37,084 nt of DNA, taken from the NCBI GenBank assembly GCA_910579935.1, contig CAJTVQ010000040.1, forward strand, positions 1 to 37,084, given 5' to 3'. Positions 25,369 to 32,067 of this stretch are shown piece by piece (the first letter of the stretch is position 1; every line of letters begins with the position of its first letter). A program made the translations under genes and the position numbers. The DNA comes from an uncultured Lachnospiraceae bacterium (GTDB taxonomy: Bacteria; Bacillota; Clostridia; Lachnospirales; Lachnospiraceae). The notes beneath the pieces are model-generated. The model did no database searches. It was given only the letters and a program-made list of their open reading frames with translations, and had not been told where the DNA came from.

Positions 25369-25556
25369 GTGTTCCAATGAAAACAATGGCTTCAAATTTC
25401 CAATACTGCCCGTCAGAAGTAAAAAAAGACACCCAGGCCAGATGCCCCCGGGAATCTTCTTCACATCCCTGAAATGTCTTCTACCAAATCCCTGCATATT
25501 CTAAGACCATACTATAAGGAGGGACGTAGGGAATACAGCGCTTTCCGCGCTAGAAA

Positions 25557-25573
25557 GTAGAATCCTTCCCTAC
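25557..25573. repeat. 17-base inverted repeat, also present at 35398
   Basis: GTAGAATCCTTCCCTAC has inverted ends (GTAG/CTAC) and matches GTAGAATCATTCTCTAC at 35398-35414 at 15 of 17 bases. TCTAC copies also occur at about 25590 and 25612. It may be a protein-binding site common to the two ends of the element. Confidence 0.55.
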
Positions 25574-25650
25574 ATAATGCCGAACCCTGCTCTACTTAAA
25601 AAAGAAGCCTGTTCTACAAAAGACTTTTTAAAAAAGGCTGTTTTGGTCTG

Positions 25651-25689
25651 GTGCTGTCCAGCACCCGGTTATATCAGGGGGTCATTTTT
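25651..25689 (+). repeat. Operator-like element, copy A
   Basis: A perfect palindrome GTGCTGTCCAGCAC is followed by CCGGTTATATCAGGGGG and a T-run. Copy B at 25832-25870 differs at about five positions; a third copy lies at 35445-35475. The palindrome sits just before an AT-rich TATAT, as expected of a repressor site over a promoter. Confidence 0.65.
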
Positions 25690-25831
25690 ATTCCACGTCG
25701 CCTGCACTAAAAAACCCTGTGTCTGCTCCTGCCCGCCCGCCACCCCCAGTCTTAGTCTTCAAAATCAAACCAGAGGTCCCTGCTGTTCCTTACGGTGTTT
25801 TAATCTTAATAAAGACTGTTCTGAATGTCAA

Positions 25832-25870
25832 GTGCTGTCCAGCACACGGCTATATAAGGGGGACATTTTT
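25832..25870 (+). repeat. Operator-like element, copy B
   Basis: GTGCTGTCCAGCAC then ACGGCTATATAAGGGGG and a T-run, the second copy of the element at 25651. TGTCAA lies 19 bases before TATATA, which could act as a -35/-10 pair with a long spacer spanned by the palindrome. Confidence 0.65.
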
Positions 25871-25953
25871 CCTTTCCCCGGGACGCCTGCCTGCGGCACT
25901 GGCAGGAGCCATCCTCCCTTTCCCGCCCACCCCCGCCGCCACGCTCCCGTCAC

Positions 25954-26006
25954 CTTTTACAAAAGACTTTGGGCAGCTCCCGCTGCCCGGCCCCCTTTTT
26001 GTAAAG
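25954..26006 (+). promoter_or_regulatory. Leader hairpin before the mobile operon (possible attenuator)
   Basis: CTTTTACAAAAG (25954-25965) can pair with CTTTTTGTAAAG (25995-26006) around an inner GGGCAG/CTGCCC stem (25971-25988) followed by CCCCCTTTTT. The inner stem plus T-run has terminator form, while the outer stem would bury the T-run. The two may be alternative folds controlling read-through. Confidence 0.45.
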
Positions 26007-26043
26007 TGTAAAGGCCCGGCAGGGCGCCGGAGAGGAGGAGGCT

Positions 26044-26400
26044 ATGGCATACAAAAAGATACCGCTTGAAGAACAGCTGGAAAAGGCAGGACGGGAACGC
26101 ATACACCCGGAGCATGATGCCTGTGCCATCCGGGCATTTGGCAGGATGCCGTTATCTGATTACATGAAAAACGGCCACTGCCGCACAAGGCTCGCCATGA
26201 TGCTCGGCATCCCGACGGAACGGCTTGAAAAAATGACCGTCCGTGAGACGGCACGCCTGATAGGCAGGCACAAAAGGCCCGGGCCGGGCGCGCTCCCGCA
26301 CAGGGAACTGTTACGCCTGTTTGCGGCGCCCATGAGTGAAGCCTACCGGGCATGGAAGGAGGCACAGGATAAAAAAGATGCAAAAAAAGAAGAGACTTGA
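26044..26400 (+). CDS. Small mobile-element protein of unknown function
   Basis: 118 residues, ATG with a strong GAGGAGGAGG upstream. A basic, mostly helical protein (LEEQLEKAGRERIHPE; RLAMMLGIPTERLEKMTVRETARLIG) ending in a Lys/Glu-rich tail (AQDKKDAKKEE). The MLGIPTERLEKMTVRE segment around residues 58-74 has the look of a helix-turn-helix, but this is weak. No signal or membrane segment. It is the first gene of an operon that continues through an overlapping small gene to ClpP and a conjugation coupling protein, which suggests an accessory role in the element. I do not recognise the family. Confidence 0.68.
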   Translation: MAYKKIPLEEQLEKAGRERIHPEHDACAIRAFGRMPLSDYMKNGHCRTRLAMMLGIPTERLEKMTVRETARLIGRHKRPGPGALPHRELLRLFAAPMSEAYRAWKEAQDKKDAKKEET

Positions 26401-26710
26401 AGAAAGGCTTGCCGCCTGCGGGGACGGGGAAAACAACGCATATCCGGCTGTCTGCTGGATTGACACCCTCTGCTATTTTTATGCGCTCTCCGACATGCGC
26501 GGCGATTTTTATTATTCCACGGTCTATAACTGCATGGCATCGGATGAGGCATACGGGAATGTTTCTGATAGTTTTGCTGCGGAAATCCTCTCATGGGCGT
26601 ACCGAGGGGAACTGCCGGAGCTTCTCTGTGACGAAGTAATCTGCCGCATCCTTATCGAGCCTTTCTGCGATAAAAGCATCATCTGGAAAAAAGGAGGAAA
26701 ACGCATATGA
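26378..26710 (+). CDS. Small mobile-element protein, overlaps clpP-like gene
   Basis: 110 residues from ATG 26378, overlapping the previous gene by 23 bases; its stop overlaps the ATG of the next gene (ATGA at 26707). AGGAGG lies about 15 bases before the start, so translation probably depends on coupling. The protein is acidic in the middle and aromatic-rich (IDTLCYFYALSDMRGDFYYS), with a cysteine pattern (ACGDG, AVCWID, YNCMAS, LLCDEVICR) but no clear metal motif. The family is not recognised. Tight overlap on both sides indicates a real gene in the mobile operon. Confidence 0.65.
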   Translation: MQKKKRLEERLAACGDGENNAYPAVCWIDTLCYFYALSDMRGDFYYSTVYNCMASDEAYGNVSDSFAAEILSWAYRGELPELLCDEVICRILIEPFCDKSIIWKKGGKRI

Positions 26711-27297
26711 ATCTGTATCTTATGACGCCGCACATCATAAAAGAGAGTTCCGAGGGCACCACCTACTGCCCGGTACAGGACGAGCTTTTCACAAACCGCC
26801 GCTCCATCGAAGTTGTCGGTGAGATTAACCGTGAATCCGTCTACTCACTGATTTTACAGCTCCGCTACCTGCACCATGCAGACCCGGAAAAAGAGATAAC
26901 CATGTACATCAACAGCCCCGGCGGCTCGGTCACGGACGGCCTTGCCCTCTATGACGTGATGGCGGGAATCCCTTGCCCCATCCGTACCGTGTGCGTGGGC
27001 ATGGCCGCCTCTATGGGGGCGCTGCTGTTCGCTGCCGGGAACAGGAGGGAAATGCTCCCCCATGCCGCCGTGATGATACATGACCCGCTCACAACGGGAA
27101 TCAGCGGCAGCGCATTGAGCGTTGAGCAGGCCAGCAGACGGCTCATGGAGACCAGGGAGATTACCGCCTCAATCCTTGCAGAGCACACCGGCCACACCAT
27201 TGAGGAAGTCTACGAGAAAACGAAAAAAGACAGCTATTTCAATGCAGAAGAGGCGGTTGCGTGGCGCCTTGCCGACCGCATCGTCACAGGGATATAA
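26707..27297 (+). CDS. ClpP-like ATP-dependent protease subunit, element-borne
   Basis: 196 residues, ATG after AAAGGAGGAAAACGCAT. It has the ClpP fold with the full triad: Ser102 in GMAASMGALLFAAG, His125 in VMIHDPL and Asp175 in KKDSYFNAEEA. INSPGGSVTDGLALYD is the oxyanion-loop segment. The N-terminal axial-loop region (TYCPVQDELFTNRRSIEVVGEIN) is also typical. ClpP forms a tetradecamer fed by Clp ATPases; no ATPase is in the window, so it would borrow one from the host. Phages and conjugative elements often carry ClpP homologues for head maturation or for modifying host proteolysis. Here it precedes the coupling protein, suggesting a conjugation-linked task. The sequence differs enough from housekeeping ClpP (MIHDP instead of MIHQP) to be a separate lineage. 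Confidence 0.88.
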   Translation: MNLYLMTPHIIKESSEGTTYCPVQDELFTNRRSIEVVGEINRESVYSLILQLRYLHHADPEKEITMYINSPGGSVTDGLALYDVMAGIPCPIRTVCVGMAASMGALLFAAGNRREMLPHAAVMIHDPLTTGISGSALSVEQASRRLMETREITASILAEHTGHTIEEVYEKTKKDSYFNAEEAVAWRLADRIVTGI

Positions 27298-27312
27298 GGA
27301 GGCGGAAACATC

Positions 27313-28152
27313 ATGGACGATACTTACAGAATCCTCGCACATGGGCGGACGGTCAGCAACGATACATGGCAGACCGGGCTGAACAACAACGACTTAATCA
27401 TAGGCCCGTCCGGCTCGGGCAAGACAAGGGGCTATGTCAAGCCCAACATCTTACAGTGCAGTGAGAGCATGGTCATCACGGACACAAAAGGGGCGCTCCG
27501 TCCAGACGTCGGAACGGCGCTGGAACAGCAGGGCTATAAGGTGGTGGAGATAAACCTGGCCGACTGTGATTCATCCCCCTGCGGCTACAACCCCCTTGCC
27601 TGTATCAGGCAGGACAGGGAGGGGCATTACCGGGAGCAGGACATCCTGACCCTTGCCGCCTGCATGGTGCCCGTTGAGAGCCGGCATGACCCCTACTGGG
27701 AGCTGACCGCAAGGATTTATCTGGAATCCGCCGTCAGCTACGTCCTCGAGGCGCTGCCGGAGGAGGAGCGCCATCTCGGGAGCGTCGTCCGGCTTGCCGG
27801 GGAGATGGGCAGGGACGGGAGATACAGGGCCCTTATGAGGGAGCTGGAAGTGGTGGACCCGGGGAGTTTCGCGCTCTCCCGCTACCGGCTGTTCCAGTCC
27901 GTGTCGGAAAGCGCCGAAAAGACTGCCGCCTGCATCTTCAGCTTCCTTGCTTCCAAGCTGGCGCCGTTCTCTTTCGGTGATGCGGTGAGGGTTTTTACCA
28001 ACCCTGAGAGAATCAACTTTAAGGAGCTGGGCAGGAAAAAGACGGCGGTGTTCCTTAACATATGGAAGACTTTTACCGGGAGTATCTGGACGGACGCCGG
28101 ATGGAGGACATCGAGGCCGATGCGGCCAGGCTCTATGAGGGATGCAGGATAA
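27313..28152 (+). pseudogene. VirD4/TraG-type conjugation coupling protein, 3'-truncated
   Basis: 279 codons, ATG about 12 bases after AGGAGG. The first 249 residues match the Firmicute VirD4-like coupling proteins (CD1115 type, no N-terminal membrane helices): TGLNNNDLIIGPSGSGKT with Walker A at 31-38, ITDTKG, GYNPLACIRQD and the FLASKLAPFSFGDA region. They end at KKTAVFLN249. At that point family members continue with SDTDRS and another 300 or so residues including Walker B (LDDFAT); here the frame turns into unrelated sequence and stops. The lost half holds the catalytic glutamate and substrate-binding region, so it cannot pump DNA. The break coincides with the start of the DUF5688 fragment, implying a deletion between the two genes or an assembly join. 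Confidence 0.85.
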
Positions 28153-28811
28153 AGGGAGGGCTCAGCCTGCCGGACATGACGGATTTTGAAGCCGTCAGGG
28201 GCCTTATCTGCTTTAAGCCCGTAAACAGGGAGCGCAACCGTGAAAAGCTCAAATCCATGCCCCACCGGGATTTCCTCGACCTTGCCATCGTCTATTTTGT
28301 CCCTGTCACGATTGGCGGGGAAAAGAGCGGGACCATCACTGTCACGGACCATATGTTCAGGCTGTGGCAGACGGATGAGGAGACCCTGTATGGATATGCG
28401 CTGGAAAACACAAGGAGGCTGTATCCCGTGATATTGCAGTCTTTGGAGGACGTAATCCGGGATGTGATGGGTGACGATGCGCCGGAGGGGCTGTTTCCAG
28501 AGAGAGACGGCATCCCTGCCGTCCCGCTGTACGTCCTGCGCTGTAATAAGGGAGATATGAGCAGCGCCGCCGCCATTCTTTATGGGGATATACTGCGTGA
28601 GTTCGGGCAGGAGCATGGGAATTTCTATATCCTGCCGTCCAGCATCTATGAGGTGCTGCTCACGCCTGCGGGGCCGGGCCCGGCAGATGGCAGATATATG
28701 TGCGGCATGGTGCGGGCAGCCAATACGGAACAAGTCCTGCCGGATGAAGTCCTCTCTGACAATGCCTACTATTACCATGCTGACACCGGGGCAATCGAAA
28801 TCTTCTCATGA
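28062..28811 (+). pseudogene. DUF5688-family protein, 5'-truncated
   Basis: The frame from about 28059 encodes the C-terminal 250 residues of a DUF5688-type protein: MEDFYREYLDGRRMEDIEAD, TDFEAVRGLICFKPVNRERN, MPHRDFLDLAIVYFVPV, LYGYALENTRRLYP, FYILPSSIYEVLLTP and EVLSDNAYYYHADTGAIEIF. Complete members begin 50-80 residues earlier; an in-frame TAA at 28056 and the overlapping coupling-protein frame show that the start has been lost. ATG 28062 has no ribosome site. DUF5688 proteins are common, unexplained cargo of Lachnospiraceae mobile elements. Family call from recalled conserved segments; function unknown. Probably not translated well, and best treated as the other half of the deletion event. 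Confidence 0.8.
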
Positions 28812-28988
28812 GTCTGCGGCTCCTGTGCCCGTCACGCCTGCCGGAGGCTGGCGGGCAGAAAAAGCGCCGTTCCCGGCGCCGGTCTCCCCTGCGAACAGCC
28901 GGAGCGTCCGCACGTCTGAATGGCCCGGCAGAAAAAACGATGGAAACTACCGCAGCCATGCGTCAATGGCAGAAAGGAGCTATACGGC

Positions 28989-30242
28989 ATGAGGAAACCA
29001 GAAAAGGAACCGAAGACAGAAAAGGCGGGTGCGCCTGTCCCGTCCGGCAGGAGCGGCAAAGAGGGAGATTCCGGGGAAAAGAAGCCGGGAAGAGGCAGGA
29101 AGCCCAGGGCGAAGAAACAGCAGGGGGAAACGGGGGCCGCTGAGGAAACAGGGGAAGTCCGGGAAGCCGGCACCGTCACGGAGTCTGAAACCGCTTCGGA
29201 GAAAGCGGGGGAGACCGTCACGGAACCCGAGACCGTGGCAGAGGCAGGGAATGAGACCCCTGCGGAACAGGAAACCGCACCGGGGACGGCTGAAATGCCT
29301 GCCACTGAAACGGGGCCCGGAAATGACACGGTGGGAGAATCCGCCGCGGAGGATGAAAATATGTCTGCCCCGGTATCTGTCACGGCAGCATCCGCGCAGA
29401 TAGTGGAATCCCCACTGAAACTGATGAAACAGGAGTTCCAGAGGCGTTCACAGGTCATCCGCAATGAGATGCTCAACATCCAGAACTCGTTTGTCACCAT
29501 CGGCTTCCAGCTCCACTGGATACACAGGAACAACATGTTCCGTGTCCTGAACTATAAGAGCATCTATGAGTATGCGGAAAAGGAATGCGGCATCAAGCGC
29601 ACCACATGCTGCAACCTTATCTGCATCATTGAGAACTATGCGGAGCGTGATGAAAACGGGGAGGTCATCGAGAGCATCGCTGACTGTTACCACAACTATT
29701 CCGCTTCCCAGCTTGTAGCCATGCTTGGGATGCCCGAGGAACTGAAAGGGCAGGTGAGCCCCGATATGTCTGTAAGGGCCATCAACAGGCTGAAGAAAGG
29801 CGGGCCGGAGCCGGGCACGGTGGCAGCTTCCCCTGCCCCTGTGGAAGAGCCTGCGCCCGTAAGGGAGCCGGAAAAAGAGCCGGATGCGGAAAAGGAGGAT
29901 GAAAATCCTGCCGCAGAGGAAGCTGCTGTATCGGATGATACTGTCCATGAGGAAGGACAGGAAACCGGGGAAATGCAGGAGGCGGAAAGCCCCGGGACAG
30001 CGGAGGTCAGCGCTGCCCGTCTGGAAGAGTCGGAAGACACGGAGACAATGGAGACAGAGAATCACGGTGATGATGCAGAAGGACATACATGGGAGGCTGC
30101 AAACAGTGAGGGCGACACCCTTGTGGAGATTGACAGCTACACGGATTATCAGAGCATGGCGGACGAACTTGACCTTCTCATGCGGACCGTGTTCGCTGAG
30201 GATGCTTCTGTCAGGGTGAAGATTGTATGTGTGCAGGGATAG
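28989..30242 (+). CDS. Charged low-complexity protein with central helical (HTH-like) domain
   Basis: 417 residues; ATG 28989 follows AAAGGAG. An upstream in-frame ATG at 28920 lacks a site. Residues 1-135 are disordered: a basic head (GRGRKPRAKKQQ), then Glu/Thr/Ala repeats (ETVTEPETVAEAGNETPAE). Residues about 140-265 form the only ordered part: a basic helix EFQRRSQVIRNEMLNIQNSF, then IYEYAEKECGIKRTTCCNLI, which resembles the helix-turn-helix of partition or plasmid regulators (YAEKxxGIxRTTxxxLI). Residues 270-417 are again acidic. It could bind DNA in partition, transfer or regulation of the element. The function is unproven. The 28812-28988 gap before it has no supported gene. A consensus promoter starts 80 bases after its stop. 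Confidence 0.72.
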   Translation: MRKPEKEPKTEKAGAPVPSGRSGKEGDSGEKKPGRGRKPRAKKQQGETGAAEETGEVREAGTVTESETASEKAGETVTEPETVAEAGNETPAEQETAPGTAEMPATETGPGNDTVGESAAEDENMSAPVSVTAASAQIVESPLKLMKQEFQRRSQVIRNEMLNIQNSFVTIGFQLHWIHRNNMFRVLNYKSIYEYAEKECGIKRTTCCNLICIIENYAERDENGEVIESIADCYHNYSASQLVAMLGMPEELKGQVSPDMSVRAINRLKKGGPEPGTVAASPAPVEEPAPVREPEKEPDAEKEDENPAAEEAAVSDDTVHEEGQETGEMQEAESPGTAEVSAARLEESEDTETMETENHGDDAEGHTWEAANSEGDTLVEIDSYTDYQSMADELDLLMRTVFAEDASVRVKIVCVQG

Positions 30243-30322
30243 GCGCCGGAACGCATATGGGAAACAGGGGAATGCGGCGTTGCCGCTCCCCGCCCTGTGT
30301 GCGGAAAGACAGCATTTATGCC

Positions 30323-30351
30323 TTGAAAAACATACACATGTGCGGTATAAT
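30323..30351 (+). promoter_or_regulatory. Consensus sigma-A promoter for the candidate structured RNA
   Basis: The -35 TTGAAA (30323-30328), a 17-base spacer and a perfect -10 TATAAT (30346-30351) make the best promoter in the mobile region. The expected transcription start is about 30358. No protein gene begins within 390 bases downstream. Confidence 0.82.
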
Positions 30352-30357
30352 TGAAGT

Positions 30358-30708
30358 TACGAGATAAATAAAAAAGGCAGGACATGAGGGATGGCCGTCC
30401 CTCATGCCCCTATGCAGGAGATACTGGCTCCTAACACAGCATAAATACTATGCGCCAATACCTATTTTACTAGATTTTCCACCTTTTATCAATAAGGAAG
30501 TCTGGTGATTTGGGTCTGTGTGCTGTACTTTATGACGGTGTGGGTAAATGAATCCTGCGCCGTCTTTTTATTTATCCCGGCAGTGTAACCACTCAGAGGG
30601 GGCGGGAATCTCTGTTCCCCCTCTGGGATGACTGTTAAGGGAAAAGTACACGCACATGGACGGCGCTTTCTGGCCGCCCTGTTTTGGGACGGTCTTTTTT
30701 ATTTTTTT
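30358..30708 (+). ncRNA. Candidate structured non-coding RNA
   Basis: Transcription from the promoter at 30323 would give an RNA of about 350 nt ending at the terminator at 30672-30708. In order it contains the perfect 9-bp hairpin CATGAGGGA/TCCCTCATG (30383-30406), AGGAG/CTCCT (30416-30432) and GCATA/TATGC (30439-30453). Then comes a long-range helix GCGCCGTC (30557-30564) with GACGGCGC (30659-30666), enclosing a 9-bp hairpin CAGAGGGGG/CCCCCTCTG (30594-30625). There is no open frame of note. The nested helices followed by a terminator are typical of a folded RNA rather than a plain untranslated leader. I do not recognise a known class. Alternative: a long leader whose terminator controls the downstream genes. 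Confidence 0.5.
30672..30708 (+). terminator. Terminator of the candidate RNA
   Basis: GGCCGCCC pairs imperfectly with GGGACGGTC (30672-30694, one bulge) and is followed by TTTTTTATTTTTTT. The T-run is the strongest in the mobile region. Confidence 0.8.
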
Positions 30709-30749
30709 AGGGATACAAGACCCAAAAGCCAAGCCATGTGTCTGATACT

Positions 30750-30917
30750 ATGAATATGGATGATTCAGAATCCAGATGCAGAAGGGAGGCGCATGGCAGA
30801 GAACCGAATAAGGGGCACACCGGGGAACAGCCGCCCCAGATGGAGGGCAGGCTGCACAGCAGCCCGGTTGCATATATGGACAGGATGGGAACTGTCCTGA
30901 CATCCGCCGGTGCCTAA
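30750..30917 (+). CDS. Possible small protein (55 aa)
   Basis: An open frame of 55 codons (MNMDDSESRCRREAHG...MGTVLTSAGA) between the RNA terminator and the secreted protein gene. Its composition looks protein-like and polar with a hydrophobic end, but the first ATG lacks a clear ribosome site. A second ATG is at 30756. A 35-codon frame starting at 30793 in another phase has AAGGGAGG in front and cannot be excluded as the real product; only one can be right. No family recognised. Confidence 0.35.
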   Translation: MNMDDSESRCRREAHGREPNKGHTGEQPPQMEGRLHSSPVAYMDRMGTVLTSAGA

Positions 30918-31012
30918 AAAGGGAGGTGTGGCAGCGCACACGCAGGCATACGGGCGGCGAACATAGTAACATCAGACAACTTATATTTCAAGAAACTAAG
31001 GAGGTAACTTCG

Positions 31013-31711
31013 ATGAAGAAAAACAATTTAGTAGTAAAAGGTATGGCTATGCTTATGGCATGTGCTATGGTTGTAGGAAATACAGGCATTGTTGCCCATG
31101 CAACAGAATACGATGATGGCTGTGTCCGTGATGATGTAGCACCGGGCGGTGGCGGAAGCGCAAGCCTCGATGACGGAGGTTCCAGCTCCAGTGACTCTGG
31201 AAGTTCCAGCTCCAGCGATTCTGGAAGTTCCAGCTCTGGCGGCGGCTCCAGTGATTCCGGCTCCGATTACAGCGGCGGCGGTTCCGGCGACTCTGGAAAT
31301 TACAGCTATGACAGCGGTTCCGGCAGTTCCGCTCCCAGCGGCAGCGGCGCATCTTACAGCGCACCCGCACCTAAAGCGGCAGGCTCAACAGCAGGGGTGA
31401 CAGGCAAGGAGACCTTCCGTGCCCTGGCAAAGGCTGGCGCTGGCACTTATAAAGTCACTCACAAGGGCGTGGAAATCGCAACGTTCACGCTCATGGATTC
31501 CGAAAAGAATGCCGTATCCTGTTCAAAGGTTGCCCTCAAGCAGCGTGAGGACGGCAAGTGGGCTGTCAACTACGAGGTTGCAGATGCGACTGGTCTGACC
31601 GTCGGCGCACCGCTCGACAGGACTTACATGTACAATACGCTCGGCGTGAGCTACATCACTATCAACGACACGGTAATCATCGACATCGAGGCGGAAGCGG
31701 CTGTAAAGTAA
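31013..31711 (+). CDS. Secreted Gly/Ser-rich protein of unknown function
   Basis: 232 residues. ATG 31013 follows AAGGAGGTAAC, a near-perfect ribosome site; the frame upstream is open but not signal-like. Residues 1-33 are a Sec signal peptide (two Lys, hydrophobic MAMLMACAMVVGNTGIVA, cleavage near AHA-TE). Residues about 45-130 are a Ser/Gly/Asp linker with SSSSDSGSSS repeats. Residues about 140-232 form a small beta-rich domain (YKVTHKGVEIATFTL, DGKWAVNYEVADATGLTVG) of unknown fold. No sortase LPXTG motif or lipobox, so it is released or loosely bound. In mobile elements such proteins may act in mating-pair contact or as surface factors; this is a guess. The strong ribosome site and terminator suggest high expression. 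Confidence 0.8.
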   Translation: MKKNNLVVKGMAMLMACAMVVGNTGIVAHATEYDDGCVRDDVAPGGGGSASLDDGGSSSSDSGSSSSSDSGSSSSGGGSSDSGSDYSGGGSGDSGNYSYDSGSGSSAPSGSGASYSAPAPKAAGSTAGVTGKETFRALAKAGAGTYKVTHKGVEIATFTLMDSEKNAVSCSKVALKQREDGKWAVNYEVADATGLTVGAPLDRTYMYNTLGVSYITINDTVIIDIEAEAAVK

Positions 31712-31730
31712 AATAAGTAAGGATGAGGGG

Positions 31731-31763
31731 CCCCATGCAGGACGCATGGGGTTCCTTTTTTCC
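31731..31763 (+). terminator. Terminator after the secreted protein
   Basis: A perfect 8-bp stem CCCCATGC/GCATGGGG (31731-31751) with a 5-base loop is followed by TTCCTTTTTTCC. It lies 20 bases after the stop codon. Confidence 0.88.
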
Positions 31764-31894
31764 TGTTCCGTTCAGCTGTCTGCGTGATTCCGCCCCACGT
31801 CCTGCCTGACTGGATGCGCCTTGCGGCGCCGGGCGCAGTTTTGAAACCGGATGCCGTTATGGTATCGCGTGCCCGCTTGACTGCGGGAGCGCAC

Positions 31895-31921
31895 AGGGGC
31901 TTTTACAGCCCCTCTTTTATT
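31895..31921 (+). terminator. Second terminator-like hairpin
   Basis: AGGGGC/GCCCCT (31895-31913) is a perfect 6-bp stem with a 7-base loop, followed by CTTTTATT. A CCCGC/GCGGG hairpin lies just before it (about 31872-31887). It may end read-through from the secreted protein gene or a short local transcript. Confidence 0.55.
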
Positions 31922-32018
31922 CTGTCCGTTCTGCATGTATAAGGGAATCACAGTTCCGGGCAGTTATCTGCACGGAAGCAGCAATCAAATAAGCTGATTT
32001 ATGGAGCTGTTACTCTGT

Positions 32019-32034
32019 CAGTCTTTAAAGACTG
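32019..32034. repeat. Perfect 16-base palindrome
   Basis: CAGTCTTTAAAGACTG is fully symmetric and related in form to the GGTCTT...AAGACC sites that begin 34 bases later. Confidence 0.65.
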
Positions 32035-32067
32035 CCCGGGTAGCAGCTTTTTTTCTTTCCGGCAGAT

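Larger units (their letters stand above)
25326..26043 (+). promoter_or_regulatory. Gene-free leader region of the mobile operon
   Basis: I find no convincing gene in these 718 bases. They hold the terminator at 25344, a 17-base imperfect inverted repeat at 25557 (shared with 35398) and two copies of a 31-39 base element with a GTGCTG/CAGCAC palindrome at 25651 and 25832. A large hairpin at 25954-26006 lies just before the first gene of the operon. The density of signals suggests regulation of the downstream genes. The base composition changes to C-rich on the plus strand after about 25700. Confidence 0.6.

Noticed and set aside
25326..25480. Minus-strand frame that looks partly protein-like (contains DGQYWKFEAIVF)
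   Set aside because: Interrupted by a stop, no start or ribosome site, and it includes the perfect plus-strand terminator; at most a gene remnant.
25577..26011. Open frame of 144 codons in the leader of the mobile operon
   Set aside because: Cys/Pro-rich translation of a C-rich region, spans both operator-like elements and the leader hairpin, with no ribosome site.
28808..29143. Frame of 111 codons starting at an ATGA overlap with the DUF5688 stop
   Set aside because: Overlaps the well-supported gene at 28989 by more than 150 bases and reads as Arg/Gly-rich out-of-frame sequence.
30383..30406. Minus-strand terminator (stem followed by a T-run on that strand)
   Set aside because: No minus-strand gene is found to its right, so I treat it as the first hairpin of the plus-strand RNA, although an antisense transcript is possible.
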